This document shows, one piece after another, positions 11,826 to 22,284 of a stretch of DNA of 64,000 nucleotides (the stretch's first letter is position 1; the number at the start of each line of letters is the position of its first letter). Both the position numbers and the translations under genes were made by a program. Source of the DNA: Oryzias latipes (lineage: Eukaryota > Chordata > Actinopteri > Beloniformes > Adrianichthyidae); the NCBI RefSeq assembly GCF_002234675.1, contig NC_019866.2, forward strand, positions 12,863,261 through 12,927,260, given 5' to 3'. A model generated the notes under the pieces. The model saw only the letters and a list, made by a program, of their open reading frames with translations, was not told where the DNA came from and searched no databases.

Positions 11826-14605
11826 ATGCCCATGTACCAGGTAAAGCCCATCTGTGGGGGTGACATAAAAGTTGATTTGCCGACCTGCATGTACAAGTTA
11901 CCAAATTTCCACGCACAGCAGCAGCAAGGCAACAGCTGCAGCTCCGAACATGCGCTTCAGGTACTGCAAACTAATTTCATTTTTTCGAAACAATTTCCCA
12001 AACAATTTGTGTTTATTTGCATTATTTAATGCTTATGGTCTCATTTTTATTTCAAATCAAAGTCATACATTCATATTGTAAGCATTTAGCCGACCTAGCT
12101 AACTTTAGCATTCCACTACGATGAGCACCCCATTGGGGCTGATGCAACCGATCATTCTGCCATCCATTGATTTCAAGACACCAGTGTTCTACGGTCTTTA
12201 CATGAAGTAACTTTTCCTGATGAAACCTCAGGGATACTTGTTCTCTGCATCCGCCGAATAATCCGCCGGTTTACAGAACCCATTTGTTACAAATCGACAA
12301 CAAACACTCAGCATCTTCTTGATTGAATTCAAGTGGTCACGTGAGAACAGCATCATCTGATATTCTTCAAGTGATTTTTGGGAAACCTAATTAAAACATC
12401 AAGATGAATCCCCAACCCTCATGTTTAATTTATTCAATTAATTTTTAATGTAAGAAAATTATAATATTAAGGGGAATATAATGAATCAAACTGTTATATA
12501 TCTAAATTCATATGTAATAATAATATTAATAGTAATAATAAATAGAGCAGCAGAAGCATGACTCCTAAATTGTTACATTAGTTGGACATCTTCGTCAAGT
12601 TTATACTCACCAAAAATAATATATATTTATTTTTATTCTTGATTACATTGTATCTGCAAATAGGTGAAGAGTTGCACATATTTTAGAACCTTAACAATTA
12701 TAAATTGACACTTTTGTAGATATTTTTAATTACTTTTATTTGTTTAAAATTACTATATAAAGTATGAATCAATCAGACTTAGATAGAAATCGTGCAATCT
12801 GATAACTGATAACAATCTGATAACATGCACCTTTAAGAACCGGTTGTATGTGTTTACATATTTATTATTATTTGTGACTTTAAAAGTTTGTTTGCACCCA
12901 GAAACTTAAGGCTCTGACTTTGTTATGCATGCCCATACTTGGTTTTCCCAAAGATTCATTTTATTACTGCACTTAAAAGGTCAACAGAGGTCATTGTGAG
13001 GTCAGGTTGACTTTCCATCAGTTCTAACTCTTAGTTCCTGCTGTGGAAATTGCAGCAGAAAAGCATTTTTTTTCTTTGTTTCAGCTTTAGGTCACTTTTA
13101 AGGTTTTCTGTTACAAAGGCAACTATTGGCGGTTCTAAATCTTTATCAGCAGTTAGTGTCCAACAATAATTGATTGATCTGCACAGCAGCTGGCTGCATT
13201 CAAACTACATTTCTGCTTTTTAATCAAATTTAAAATTTGTGCAATAAAAAATAGGTTTTACATAGTAGCAGCATTTAAAATGTAGCAATTTGATTAAAAA
13301 AGTTAATTGTGAGGTAACACCTAATGATCAGAAGGATAAAAACCTGGAATGTGTGCGATTTGATTAAGATGCTTTAGGTAACTTTGCAAAAATTGTTGGG
13401 TTCGTCTTGATGTTCTTGTAAACTGTAACTGAATTACAAGATTGTTTATTAAAGCTGAATGGTTTGAAGAGAAAATTCCATCTTACAGCCCTTTCTCTGT
13501 GTCGTTCCAGAATGGCGAGGTGGATCCGGCTGTCAAGGCCCTGGAGGCTCGACAGGATGAGATCTTGAGGAAACTCTATGAACTGAAAGCTGCCGTGGAG
13601 GGCCTAGCTAAGACCGTGACAACCCCAGATGCTGATTTAGACCTGACAGTCAGCAGCAGCCTCTCCTCACAAAGCTCCACGGCACTTTTTACAGGTACCA
13701 CCGACCTGGACGCACTACTGGGAAAGGTGAGGAATGGCCAGCATTAGCAGAAAGGATTCTGAAGAATTTAAGTTTTATTTTTTCTTTGGACAAGCTGCAG
13801 TAGTTTTTTTTTTCTTTAAAAACATAATCAACTTTGTCTTTTAAGGACCTCGGCGCTCTCCGTGATATCGTCATCAATGCCAACCCGGCCCAGCCGCCCC
13901 TCACCCTGCTGGTTCTTCACCGTCTGCTCTGTGAGCGGTACCGGGTGCTGTCCACCGTCCACGTTCACTCCTCGGTCTCCAGCGTGCCGCCGCAGCTGCT
14001 GTCATGTCTGGGTCCACGCCACCCCGACAGCCACAGCCGCCACATGTTCCAGCTGGGCTTCACCCTCATCTGGAAAGATGGTGAGCTGGTATTCGTTCAG
14101 ATCTCATCACAGTCATCAGATTTGAAGGAGGATTTTGTTTGGGGGAGGGGCCTTGATGGTTAGAATTAAGCCCACCTCACTGTGTTTTAGTTCACGTTTC
14201 TTTGTTTTTTCTTCAGTCCCCAAACTGCAGATGAAGTTCAGCGTGCGAAACATGTGTCCCATCGACGGCGAAGCCAACGTGGCTCGCTTCCTCTTCAAGC
14301 TGCTGGCGCCCCACCCCAGCGAGCCCGCTCTCGCCACTCTGGTGGACAGCTGGGTGGACACGGCTTTCTTCCAACTGGCAGAGGGCAGCTCGGAGGAGCG
14401 AGCTACCGCCCTGCGGGACCTCGGCTCCGCTTTGGGTCGCAGCGCTTGGCTGTCGGGGCCGGAGCTCTCGCTGGCCGACGTGGCGTGCTACTGCTGCGTG
14501 CTGCAGAGCGGTTCAGCGCCCTCAGCTCCTGCCAACGTGCGGCGCTGGATCAAGTCCTGTGAGAACCTGGGGTACTTCAGCCACGCCAAGACACTTCTGC
14601 AGTGA
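11826..14605 (+). CDS. aimp2: AIMP2 (p38/JTV-1), multi-tRNA-synthetase complex scaffold
   Basis: AIMP2 is the non-catalytic scaffold that holds lysyl-tRNA synthetase and other subunits in the cytosolic multisynthetase complex; it also has reported pro-apoptotic roles. Exons are 11826-11960, 13511-13726, 13846-14080 and 14217-14605, with GT-AG borders and phases 0, 0 and 1, giving 324 aa against about 320 in human. The start MPMYQVKP matches the vertebrate N-terminus that binds lysyl-tRNA synthetase. A leucine-zipper-like coiled coil follows ([20 protein letters not shown]), then the conserved TPDADLDLT. Exons 3-4 encode the glutathione-S-transferase-like domain ([54 protein letters not shown]). 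Exon 4 is GC-rich, which creates long shadow frames. A candidate ATTAAA signal lies near 14950. The gene follows the parvalbumin-family gene in the same direction. The identification is secure. Confidence 0.96.
11961..13510. other. aimp2 intron 1
   Basis: Non-coding, AT-rich intron between the donor GTACTG and the acceptor GTTCCAG. No nested gene or transposon end was recognised. Confidence 0.7.
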
Positions 14606-15473
14606 CTGGGACTGTCCTGGGACCAGACACTAGAGGCAAAAGAAGGACATTAGAAGATGAAAATATCTCAGCTATGTCTGGACGTTCTTCTAGCTCCTCT
14701 TCCTCCTCAGTGTAGTTTGTTGCTGACAGACGTGGTCCAAGCCAACACTTAAAACAACCCATAGATCCATATAGAACGGATATGCTGCAACTCAGTTATG
14801 AGGGAGGAGGTTCAGACAGAAGAGGGGGCTTCCATCGCACACCCTCCACCCACTTTGTGCCTAAAAAAATCGAAGTGTGTGTATCTGCGGTGACCGGTAA
14901 TGCAGTGTTTTCACAATGCTTTGTACCAGTCGTTTTCTTAAACAAGAAATATTAAAAAAAAGAAGAAAAACTTCCTGTTTATTTAGATTTTTTGGGGGGT
15001 TGTTGAAATTTTTGTGCACAGGGATTCAGCAGGTAGCAGTTTTTATGCAGACTTTGCATTTTTGTCTGCCTCATTATTTCATGACAGATAAACATCTGGA
15101 ATTAAAAATGGCAAAAAAAAACATCTTTAATGATAAAACTTTAAAACATATCCGAATTTGGCTGCAATTTATTTATATTTGCTGATAGAATATATGAAAA
15201 TATTAAGACACAGGGTGAAACTCCAATTTCCAAAGAGGGCGGACAAACTATGGAAACTATGGAGCTGAAAAAAAAATCTTTATTTCAGGTAATATAAAAG
15301 TTGTGTATCCCTCCTAAACTAAACAGTCATTTTCCCTTCTGGCTACAGAAAAGATACTTAAAGTTGACCTCTAAACTAAAAAAAGATGCTTAACATTTAT
15401 GAAAACACAATCTTAAAAATTAGATATGTAAATAAGCTATTAAGGCTTCATAATTGTAGGTAACTGTTTAAAC
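14606..15473. other. aimp2 3' UTR and downstream spacer
   Basis: Probable 3' UTR (possible ATTAAA near 14950) followed by AT-rich spacer. No other feature was recognised. Confidence 0.5.
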
Positions 15474-16012
15474 CAGGGGTGGGCAAACTCTTTGACTTGC
15501 GGGCTACAAAGGGTTAATAAAATTTGACGGAAGGGCCGGACCAGGAGCAGATGCATGGAGAGTTTTGGTAATCCACCTCAGAAGAAAAAAAAGGAATCTG
15601 GACAAAACCAGGCGTAAATTTGGATTGAAAATCAATATATGTATATTTTTTAACAGAACATTTTTGAGTTTTCATTTCAAAACATTGACTTTTGTTCTCA
15701 TTTTTGGGCCGATTCCACAAGCGGGTTGATGTTCTTCAGGGAGAAATGGAAACGTGGAGAAACGCTCCGTTCATTTTGTGTTGGAATGATCGGAAAAATG
15801 ACTGTCTGACTGGGAAAACACACATAAGGGTTAGAAATAAACAGACCTTCCAACAGCAGAATAACTTTCCGAACCTAAACGAAGGTTAATTTATTTATAG
15901 TGCACCATCTTTGGGTAGAAACCTAAAATAAAGGGAAAGTAAACATTAAGTACTATGAACATGACTTATTCCAGTTGGCAGGCCGGATTAAGGCCCCCAG
16001 GCCGGAGTTTCC
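15474..16012. mobile_element. Non-autonomous hAT-like element, degenerate right end
   Basis: The left end CAGGGGTGGGCAAACTC is followed by GACTTGCGGGC, and the right part carries GGCCGGATTAAGGCCCCCAGGCCGGAGTTT. Both resemble ends of a common fish hAT MITE family whose termini begin CAGGGGTG. The right terminus (expected to mirror the left) is lost after GAGTTT, and no 8-bp target duplication could be verified. Confidence 0.6.
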
Positions 16013-16626
16013 TGCCGATTTTCCTTCCACGATTCCTTTTGATTTTGCATGCAAAATAAAAATTTGCACACAAGGAGGGCAAAAACATTACAGATCCCTC
16101 TCACCTTTGTAGGTGGGACAACATTTCTGGTTTTCGGAGCGTCTTAACCCGCTGCATTTAATGGCTGCTTCCATTCTGTGCAGGAAGCTCTGCATCTCCA
16201 AACAGGCACTTCCTGAAATGGCAGTTGGCACCTGAGGCTGCCTGCTAACCCTCATCGAGAGCTCTTCTTCTGTGTTTATGGAAGAAAACACATGCACACT
16301 GTTTGATATATACATATATATTTATGTGTGTGTGATATAAAATATGCAAACCAAGCATACATTCTCATTGAACAGCTGTAGAAAACATACATACTAGCTC
16401 AAGGAAAACAAAAAAATCCGTCACAACAACAGTGGATAGAAAAGATGCTTTTATCAGTCGGTTCATTCTGATTGTCAGTCAGTCGTAGGCCTTTGTGGAG
16501 GGAGATGTTTGCGCTCGACAAGATCATTAGAAAACACATTTGAACTAAAGTGCCTGAATTTACGGAATCATCTGGTTTTTCCTGTGATCTGTTTTGATTG
16601 TTCAAGTAATTGCAAAAAAAAAACCT
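16013..16626. other. Spacer downstream (3') of the ZBED-like gene
   Basis: Likely holds the 3' UTR of the minus-strand ZBED-like gene. A short TA-rich run lies at about 16300-16325. No AATAAA on the minus strand was clear. Confidence 0.35.
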
Positions 16627-18807
16627 TCACTCTGCTACTAAGGAACAAACGCTGCTGTTGTATCTTAAAAGTTGGATGCGTTCAAAGTAGTCGTCGGTGA
16701 GAGAGTTCCTCTGTGACGTGACCAGGTTGCCTTTCTGGCTGAAGAGGCGCTGGACGGGGGCGGTGGAGGGCAGGGTGGTGTTGTACTTCAGGAAAAGCTG
16801 CTTCACCCTCGGGAAGTCTTGCAGGCATTCCAGGCTCTTCCCCGTTCCCTCGACGTACTTGCGGACCTCCTCCGTCACCCCCCACTGCTGGATCTTGACG
16901 GTCGTCTTGGCGGAGCCGTAGCTGAAGAAGTCGTCCTCTGATTTGATGGTGGACAGGCTGCGGCTGGTGTTCGCCTCGGTGGTGCTGCAGGGATCCATCT
17001 GGGATGCCTCGGTGGCCAGGAGGGAGCACATCTCCTCGCGCTCGGAGGCCGCCATCCACCACAGGCGAAACTGGGGAGTGGTGGCGGTGGCGATTTTCGC
17101 CTCCGTGCTGGTGAACAGCTCCTGGAAGCGCACCTCGATGGCCACCACGATGCTCTTGATGACGTCGCTGAAATAGTTGGCGGCGTCTTTCTGCTCGTTT
17201 AGCTTGTTCTTCAAGCTGAGAACGGTGGGAATGACGAGTCCCAGGTAGCACTTCTGCTCCGCCTGGAAGAGTTCGAGTGCGAACGCCAGTGGGTGGAAGA
17301 CGGTCACGTACTCCTTGAGGAAAGAGAGCTCCTCCGCCAGAAGGCGCGGGACCTCCAAGCGGGCGCAGAGCTCCGTCAGCTCACGCTCGCTTAAAGACAC
17401 TATCTTCTGCACCGCGCAGTACTCCACGTTCCAGCGGATAACAGCTGGGACGGCAAGAGCCATCTTCCCGATTTCCTCTGCGGCGTCCAGTCCAACCTGG
17501 AGATGGTGGCACTTGTTCCACATGGCGAACACCTTTGCCATCGCGCTGTAGAACAGCTGGCACATAGGCCCCTGGGACACAGCCTGCCAAAAGTCCTCGT
17601 TGACGATCTGCTCAAGGGTGTGCGACGCACAGCGCTGCACGGAGGGCAGGAACAGAAGCATGTCCTGCTCCGGCTCGCCCTCCAGCACGGCACTCACGTT
17701 CTCGTAGAAGCCAATGTCGTCGTCGGTTTCCGTGGTGTCCACGGCAAACTCTCTGAACACGCTGACGAATGGACTGCCGTTGTCCGTGACTGTAGTCTGG
17801 ACTTTACTCTCCAAATTGTACGTCACATGGATGTCGTGTATCCGCCCGGCTATGGCGTCGTATGTGATCCTGCCCTGCAGGCGCACAAACCCTAGGGCGG
17901 CGGACTTCCTCTCCAGGGACTCAGTGTCGATCCAGTGGCAGGTCATCCCAAAGAAGCTCCTGTTGTTGGCTGTCCAGATGTCCGCCGTGGTGCACACGTA
18001 CTGGATGCTGCTGAGCTTGGACATCAGCTCCTCTCGCATCCTGGAGAAACTCTGATCCACCTTTGTGAACAGAGTCACCCGGTCCATGACCTTTAACCCC
18101 TCAGTCAAACCAGCAATCAGCTTCCTGAAGCCCGGCTGCTCCAGCACATAAAACGAATGGCAGTCCTCCACGATGAAGTTAAAGATGAACTCATCAATCT
18201 TAGATTGAGTTATACATTTGGAAATGATCTCAGCTTTGAGCTTCTTGAGCTGACAGTGTCTACTTTCCTCGCCGTTGTACTCCTCTTTCTTCCTTCCCCT
18301 CTTGGCATCAGGCCTGGCTTCACACCCCAAATGAGTTCTCTGCAAGACAAGCACAGAACGCTCATTTTATACTCAGATTTATTTTCTAACTTTTTTCTCT
18401 CTAAATTTTCCATAACTTCTCTAAAAAGTCTCATGTAGACTTAGCCAGAGCTATCTTTTCCCAGTCAGACTGAACGCCGCAGCGTCATGGCTGCAGCCCG
18501 CAGCCACAATGTAACGTTATTCATTACAAAGGGTAGCTACTCATTTATTAAGTCTTGGAGCGTTTACACTGAAGGTGCGGGAAGATGACACGTTCTGTTG
18601 CGTCCAGCGACTTACGTCTAAATGCTTCTTTAGGTTTGATGTGGAGGTTTTCGACGTGGACAGCAGATTGACCCTCGGCAGGCACAGATTACACTGTACG
18701 ATGATATTTTTCCCCTGATCTGCCTTGTACGTGAAATGGTGGCGATAACGCCAAGTATTAATGGCCGATTTGGTCTCGCCGCTGCTTTCATGGTGGTCCA
18801 CATCCAT
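16627..18807 (-). CDS. ZBED-like protein: BED zinc finger fused to a hAT transposase-derived body
   Basis: Two coding exons on the minus strand: 18807-18616 (64 codons, donor GTAAGT, phase 0) and 18339-16627 (570 codons plus stop, acceptor TTGTCTTGCAG), 634 aa. The splice completes a BED zinc finger: W19, C39-x2-C42, then H62-x4-H67, the last His coming from exon 2. The body shows hAT landmarks: TTADIWT (D184, W186), VTDNGS (D250), RCASHTL (C301, H304), IRWN (R366, W367) and a C-terminal dimerisation region (about residues 560-626, with PVQRLFSQKG). No stop or frameshift interrupts it. It may be a domesticated DNA-binding regulator like ZBED1/4/6 or a recently active hAT transposase. The first is favoured because no terminal inverted repeats were found and because the 5' region carries host-type promoter motifs. 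The third catalytic acidic residue was not identified with certainty. GC content is well above the flanks. Confidence 0.85.
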
Positions 18808-18958
18808 TTCCGACGCCCGCTACACTCGCACGGCCTCGTTAAAACACAACAAAAGTATCGTAATCCGATTTAGTAATCGTGATTACACGTAAAGTAACGA
18901 TGGCGGAGGAGAAATCCTCATGAAAAAAGGGGGCAGGGCTTTTGTGCGGAGAGGACGC

Positions 18959-18966
18959 TGACGTCA
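18959..18966. promoter_or_regulatory. CRE-like palindrome upstream of the ZBED-like gene
   Basis: A perfect TGACGTCA lies about 150 bases upstream of the minus-strand start codon, in a comparatively CpG-rich stretch. Function is inferred. Confidence 0.45.
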
Positions 18967-19025
18967 CTGTCTGCTTCCTCGTGCACTTTGGCAGCTGGCA
19001 ACAAACGAATGGGACCGCGGAGCAG

Positions 19026-19036
19026 TGCGCATGCGC
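19026..19036. promoter_or_regulatory. NRF1-like palindrome upstream of the ZBED-like gene
   Basis: TGCGCATGCGC matches the NRF1 consensus core and lies about 220 bases upstream of the ZBED-like start codon and 60 bases from the CRE-like site. NRF1 and CRE motifs together are typical of CpG-rich housekeeping promoters. Confidence 0.5.
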
Positions 19037-19099
19037 GTTCATGACGAGAGTTCTGTACTGTGGCGTCACAGGCGGTACCTTTGTACATTTGATTTTCAC

Positions 19100-21230
19100 C
19101 CACAAAAACGAGCTGGCGCCACCATCTGTTTTCACAATGAATACATATTTTAACACATAAATGTATGTTTGTTACAGTTTGTAAAGTTAGAAAGAGTAAT
19201 ATTCATTGAACATGATGTTCTTAGTTCTGTAGTTCAAGTAAAATGCTATGTTTTTTAAAGAAGAAATTAGGTTTAATTAGGAAAGATATGTTGCGGATGC
19301 TTTATTTCTTTTTATTTCCTTTTTGCAACAAGGCACATATGATGTTTTATCAAAAACATGGGATGCAAATTGTTTAATTGTTTAATTGATGTATTAATTT
19401 ATTTAAATTTTAGAAGTGTAGTTTTGTGTACAAATCAGTATTTTTTCAAAAAAGTTTTTTACGTGCATTTTAACTGCATGCAGTATAACTTTTTATGTTT
19501 CACTTACTAAAAAAGTTGGCAGGTCAGTTTTTTAAAAAAATTCCCTTCTTTACCTCTAATTGAGATTTTATCTCATAAAGTTTAAATAAATATAAACTTT
19601 AATAAATGTAAATGTATTGTTCAAGTTGTTCCTTACAACACATTTTCCTTTATTTAATAAAAAACGTTTAAAACATGGCAAACATAAAGATTGAAACATT
19701 AATGGCCTCTCCTCAATTAGTTTTCTAAATTCTCCATTTATTCTGTTTTTCCTGCTCTTTTTCCGAGCTAGAGCTCATTGTCAGAAGCCAACAGTCATGT
19801 AAAACTGTTAAAAGGAGAACAACATGCAAGATGTTGAACACTCAGAAAAGATATCAAAAATCCAAGTCCTAACCAAAAGGGTTGAACTGTCATTGTTAGA
19901 TACTTTAAAGCAAAGAAATGACACTCCACTTTGCCACGCTAAGTATCTACGACACCCTGTGACATACTGGCGACCTGGCAGCCCCGTGACCCCGAAAGGG
20001 AATAAACAGAAGAAGATGAATGAGTACCTACTACAGTGACTGTTTAGTGCGTATTGAATGTTCAATGTACAGTATGTTCCATACTTATAGCTCTTTCTGC
20101 TGTCAGAGGTGTTTTATGAAAAATGGAGAAAGACATCTTATCTATCTGTCTTTTCCCTGTGTGTGTGCACAAGGATTGAAACGTGACATTTTTATCACAG
20201 CTCTGTTAGTGTTATATAAAAATAACAGGGTTAGCAAGAATGATCTGTTTTCAATCATTTTGAATTAAGTGGTAATAACACTGCTATACTGTCATTTAAC
20301 AGCCTTTTGTTCATTATTATATCTTTGGACATTCTCTGCATTCTAAAATTAAGTTTATTACGATTTGGAACAGAAGAAAATGAACTTATACGACATGTAC
20401 ATACATTGAAGATGAGGAATTTAATCCCCAAAAAACGCTCCAAACATGATGGCCCACAAAAATCCAAAATTAACTAGAAATAAATAAATAAAAACACGCA
20501 CACGCCAAAAACAACAACAAAAACGTCAAAAATAAGTAAATAAAAATAAACGTCAGGGATGAACAAAGAGACAGATGTGAAAAAAGATAAATGCAGCCTC
20601 AACATGGCACAAACCAGTGTCCTTTTTGTGCTGATCCCAAGCCTGGTAAATGCAGAGGGTAAAATCAGGAAGAGCTTTCAACAAAAAACTTTAAAGAAAT
20701 TTAAAATATATCAAAGGAAAAGACATACATATGGATAGATTAACTGATATGATAAAGCACGGTTTTCTATGCATTTTAGGGGGTTGAAAGGATATGACAC
20801 CCTAAACTCTCAGCACACCCATTGGCTCCCTTATACTCTACCAGCACCTAGAGGGCCTAAATCCGGGCCTGATCCCAAATATGTCTTCATAGTCTTCATA
20901 GTTTATAAATGTGTTTAATATTAAAGAAAAGGGCATCTATGCGTTTGACGGAATTGCATGAATAAAAAAGCAAAGAACAGACATTTTAGAAGAAAATTGT
21001 TTTCTTCAACGTGTGTTTAATTAATATTTTAATCAGCAACAGTGTGCATTAGAAACCCATTTGGAGTTCTCTCATATATTCTGAAAACTTGATGGCTGTA
21101 ATTATGTTTTTTTTCTTGCCAGAGGCATTTTGCTAAGTCAAGCTTTTCAAACACGTCAATTTCTTCCATCTGGCTTATAGATGGAGGAAGCATGTTTGCA
21201 TCAACTGAACAGCACTTTAGGATGCTGACA
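19100..21230. other. AT-rich spacer between the ZBED-like gene and cacng4
   Basis: Non-coding, AT-rich. A short SINE-like tail fragment lies at about 19935-20035. No exons were recognised. Confidence 0.4.
19935..20035 (+). repeat. Fragment of the SINE-like repeat tail
   Basis: Contains CTGTGACATACTGGCGACCTGG and CCCCGTGACCCCGAAAGGGA followed by AGAAGATGAATGA. This matches the tail of the longer copies at 24182-24462 and 54864-55184, with the middle deleted. Confidence 0.6.
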
Positions 21231-21406
<176 letters not shown>

Positions 21407-22061
21407 CATTTGCGTGAACCAGTTGAACCTGATGCGTGAACTTCCGTTCCCCTACCAAGTTTGACCATAGTCACAGGTCCTGAATTCCTCGGGGAGGGCT
21501 CGTGTGTCTCAGATGAATCAGAATTTCTATAATGTACCCCCCACCCACCCCTAAGCCACAAACGCGCACACACCCCTTCCACCAATCTCATGCTTTCGCG
21601 CAACAGTTAATAATTGTGGAGAGAATTGCTGATCAGACTCTCCGTATGTTCAAAGCGCATCCTTTGCGCCGTTTGGATTTGTGAGGGTGGGGTCTCACTT
21701 TGGAGTCGTTGACGTCGTCCTTGCAGTTGGTTTTTAACAGTCTGTAAAAGAAAAAAGTGCTTTGAGACTTAAGTAAAGGAGGAGAAACGGAAGTGGTGAG
21801 GCGGTTAGAAATGTTTTGCGCTGCTGCCTTAAGATCCTAATCAGTGATGGACGAAACTAGTGACCTTTCACATTCTAAACGGGATTTGTCAGGAGCATCA
21901 GGAGAGCGCGTTCCAAACAACCCTTCTCTTTATTTTTGTAATCGTTCACCTGCACCAGAAAGTGGTCACACGAATATGCCGGGAACATCCGCGCTCTGAC
22001 TGATGCGCTTTGGTGCGTACGGACTGAACCTTGGACAGTGTGGACTATAGTATGAGCCGCC

Positions 22062-22284
22062 ATGGCTTGGTGTGACCGTGGGGTTCAAACGCTGCTGGCC
22101 ACAGCTGGGGCTTTCGCTGCGTTCAGCCTGATGACCATCGCCATTGGAACGGACTATTGGTTGTATTCGCGTGCATACATATGTAATGGCACAAACACCA
22201 CCACAGATGAGACCCAGACTCAGATCAGAACTAAGAAAGGCGATCTCACCCACTCCGGACTGTGGAGAATCTGTTGCATTGAAG
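22062..22284 (+). CDS. cacng4: cacng4 coding exon 1
   Basis: Encodes residues 1-74 and the first base of codon 75: cytosolic start, TM1 and the first half of the large extracellular loop with two N-glycosylation sequons and GLWRICC. The donor is GAAG|GTAAGA. Confidence 0.95.

Noticed and set aside
14254-14562. Second open frame inside aimp2 exon 4
   Set aside because: Out-of-frame shadow in GC-rich coding sequence; the AIMP2 frame is clear.
16682-17251. 189-codon minus-strand frame overlapping the ZBED-like gene
   Set aside because: It is an alternate frame of the GC-rich ZBED exon with no family motifs. The real frame carries the hAT motifs.
17503-17895. 130-codon plus-strand frame across the ZBED-like exon
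   Set aside because: Antisense shadow of a long GC-rich exon.
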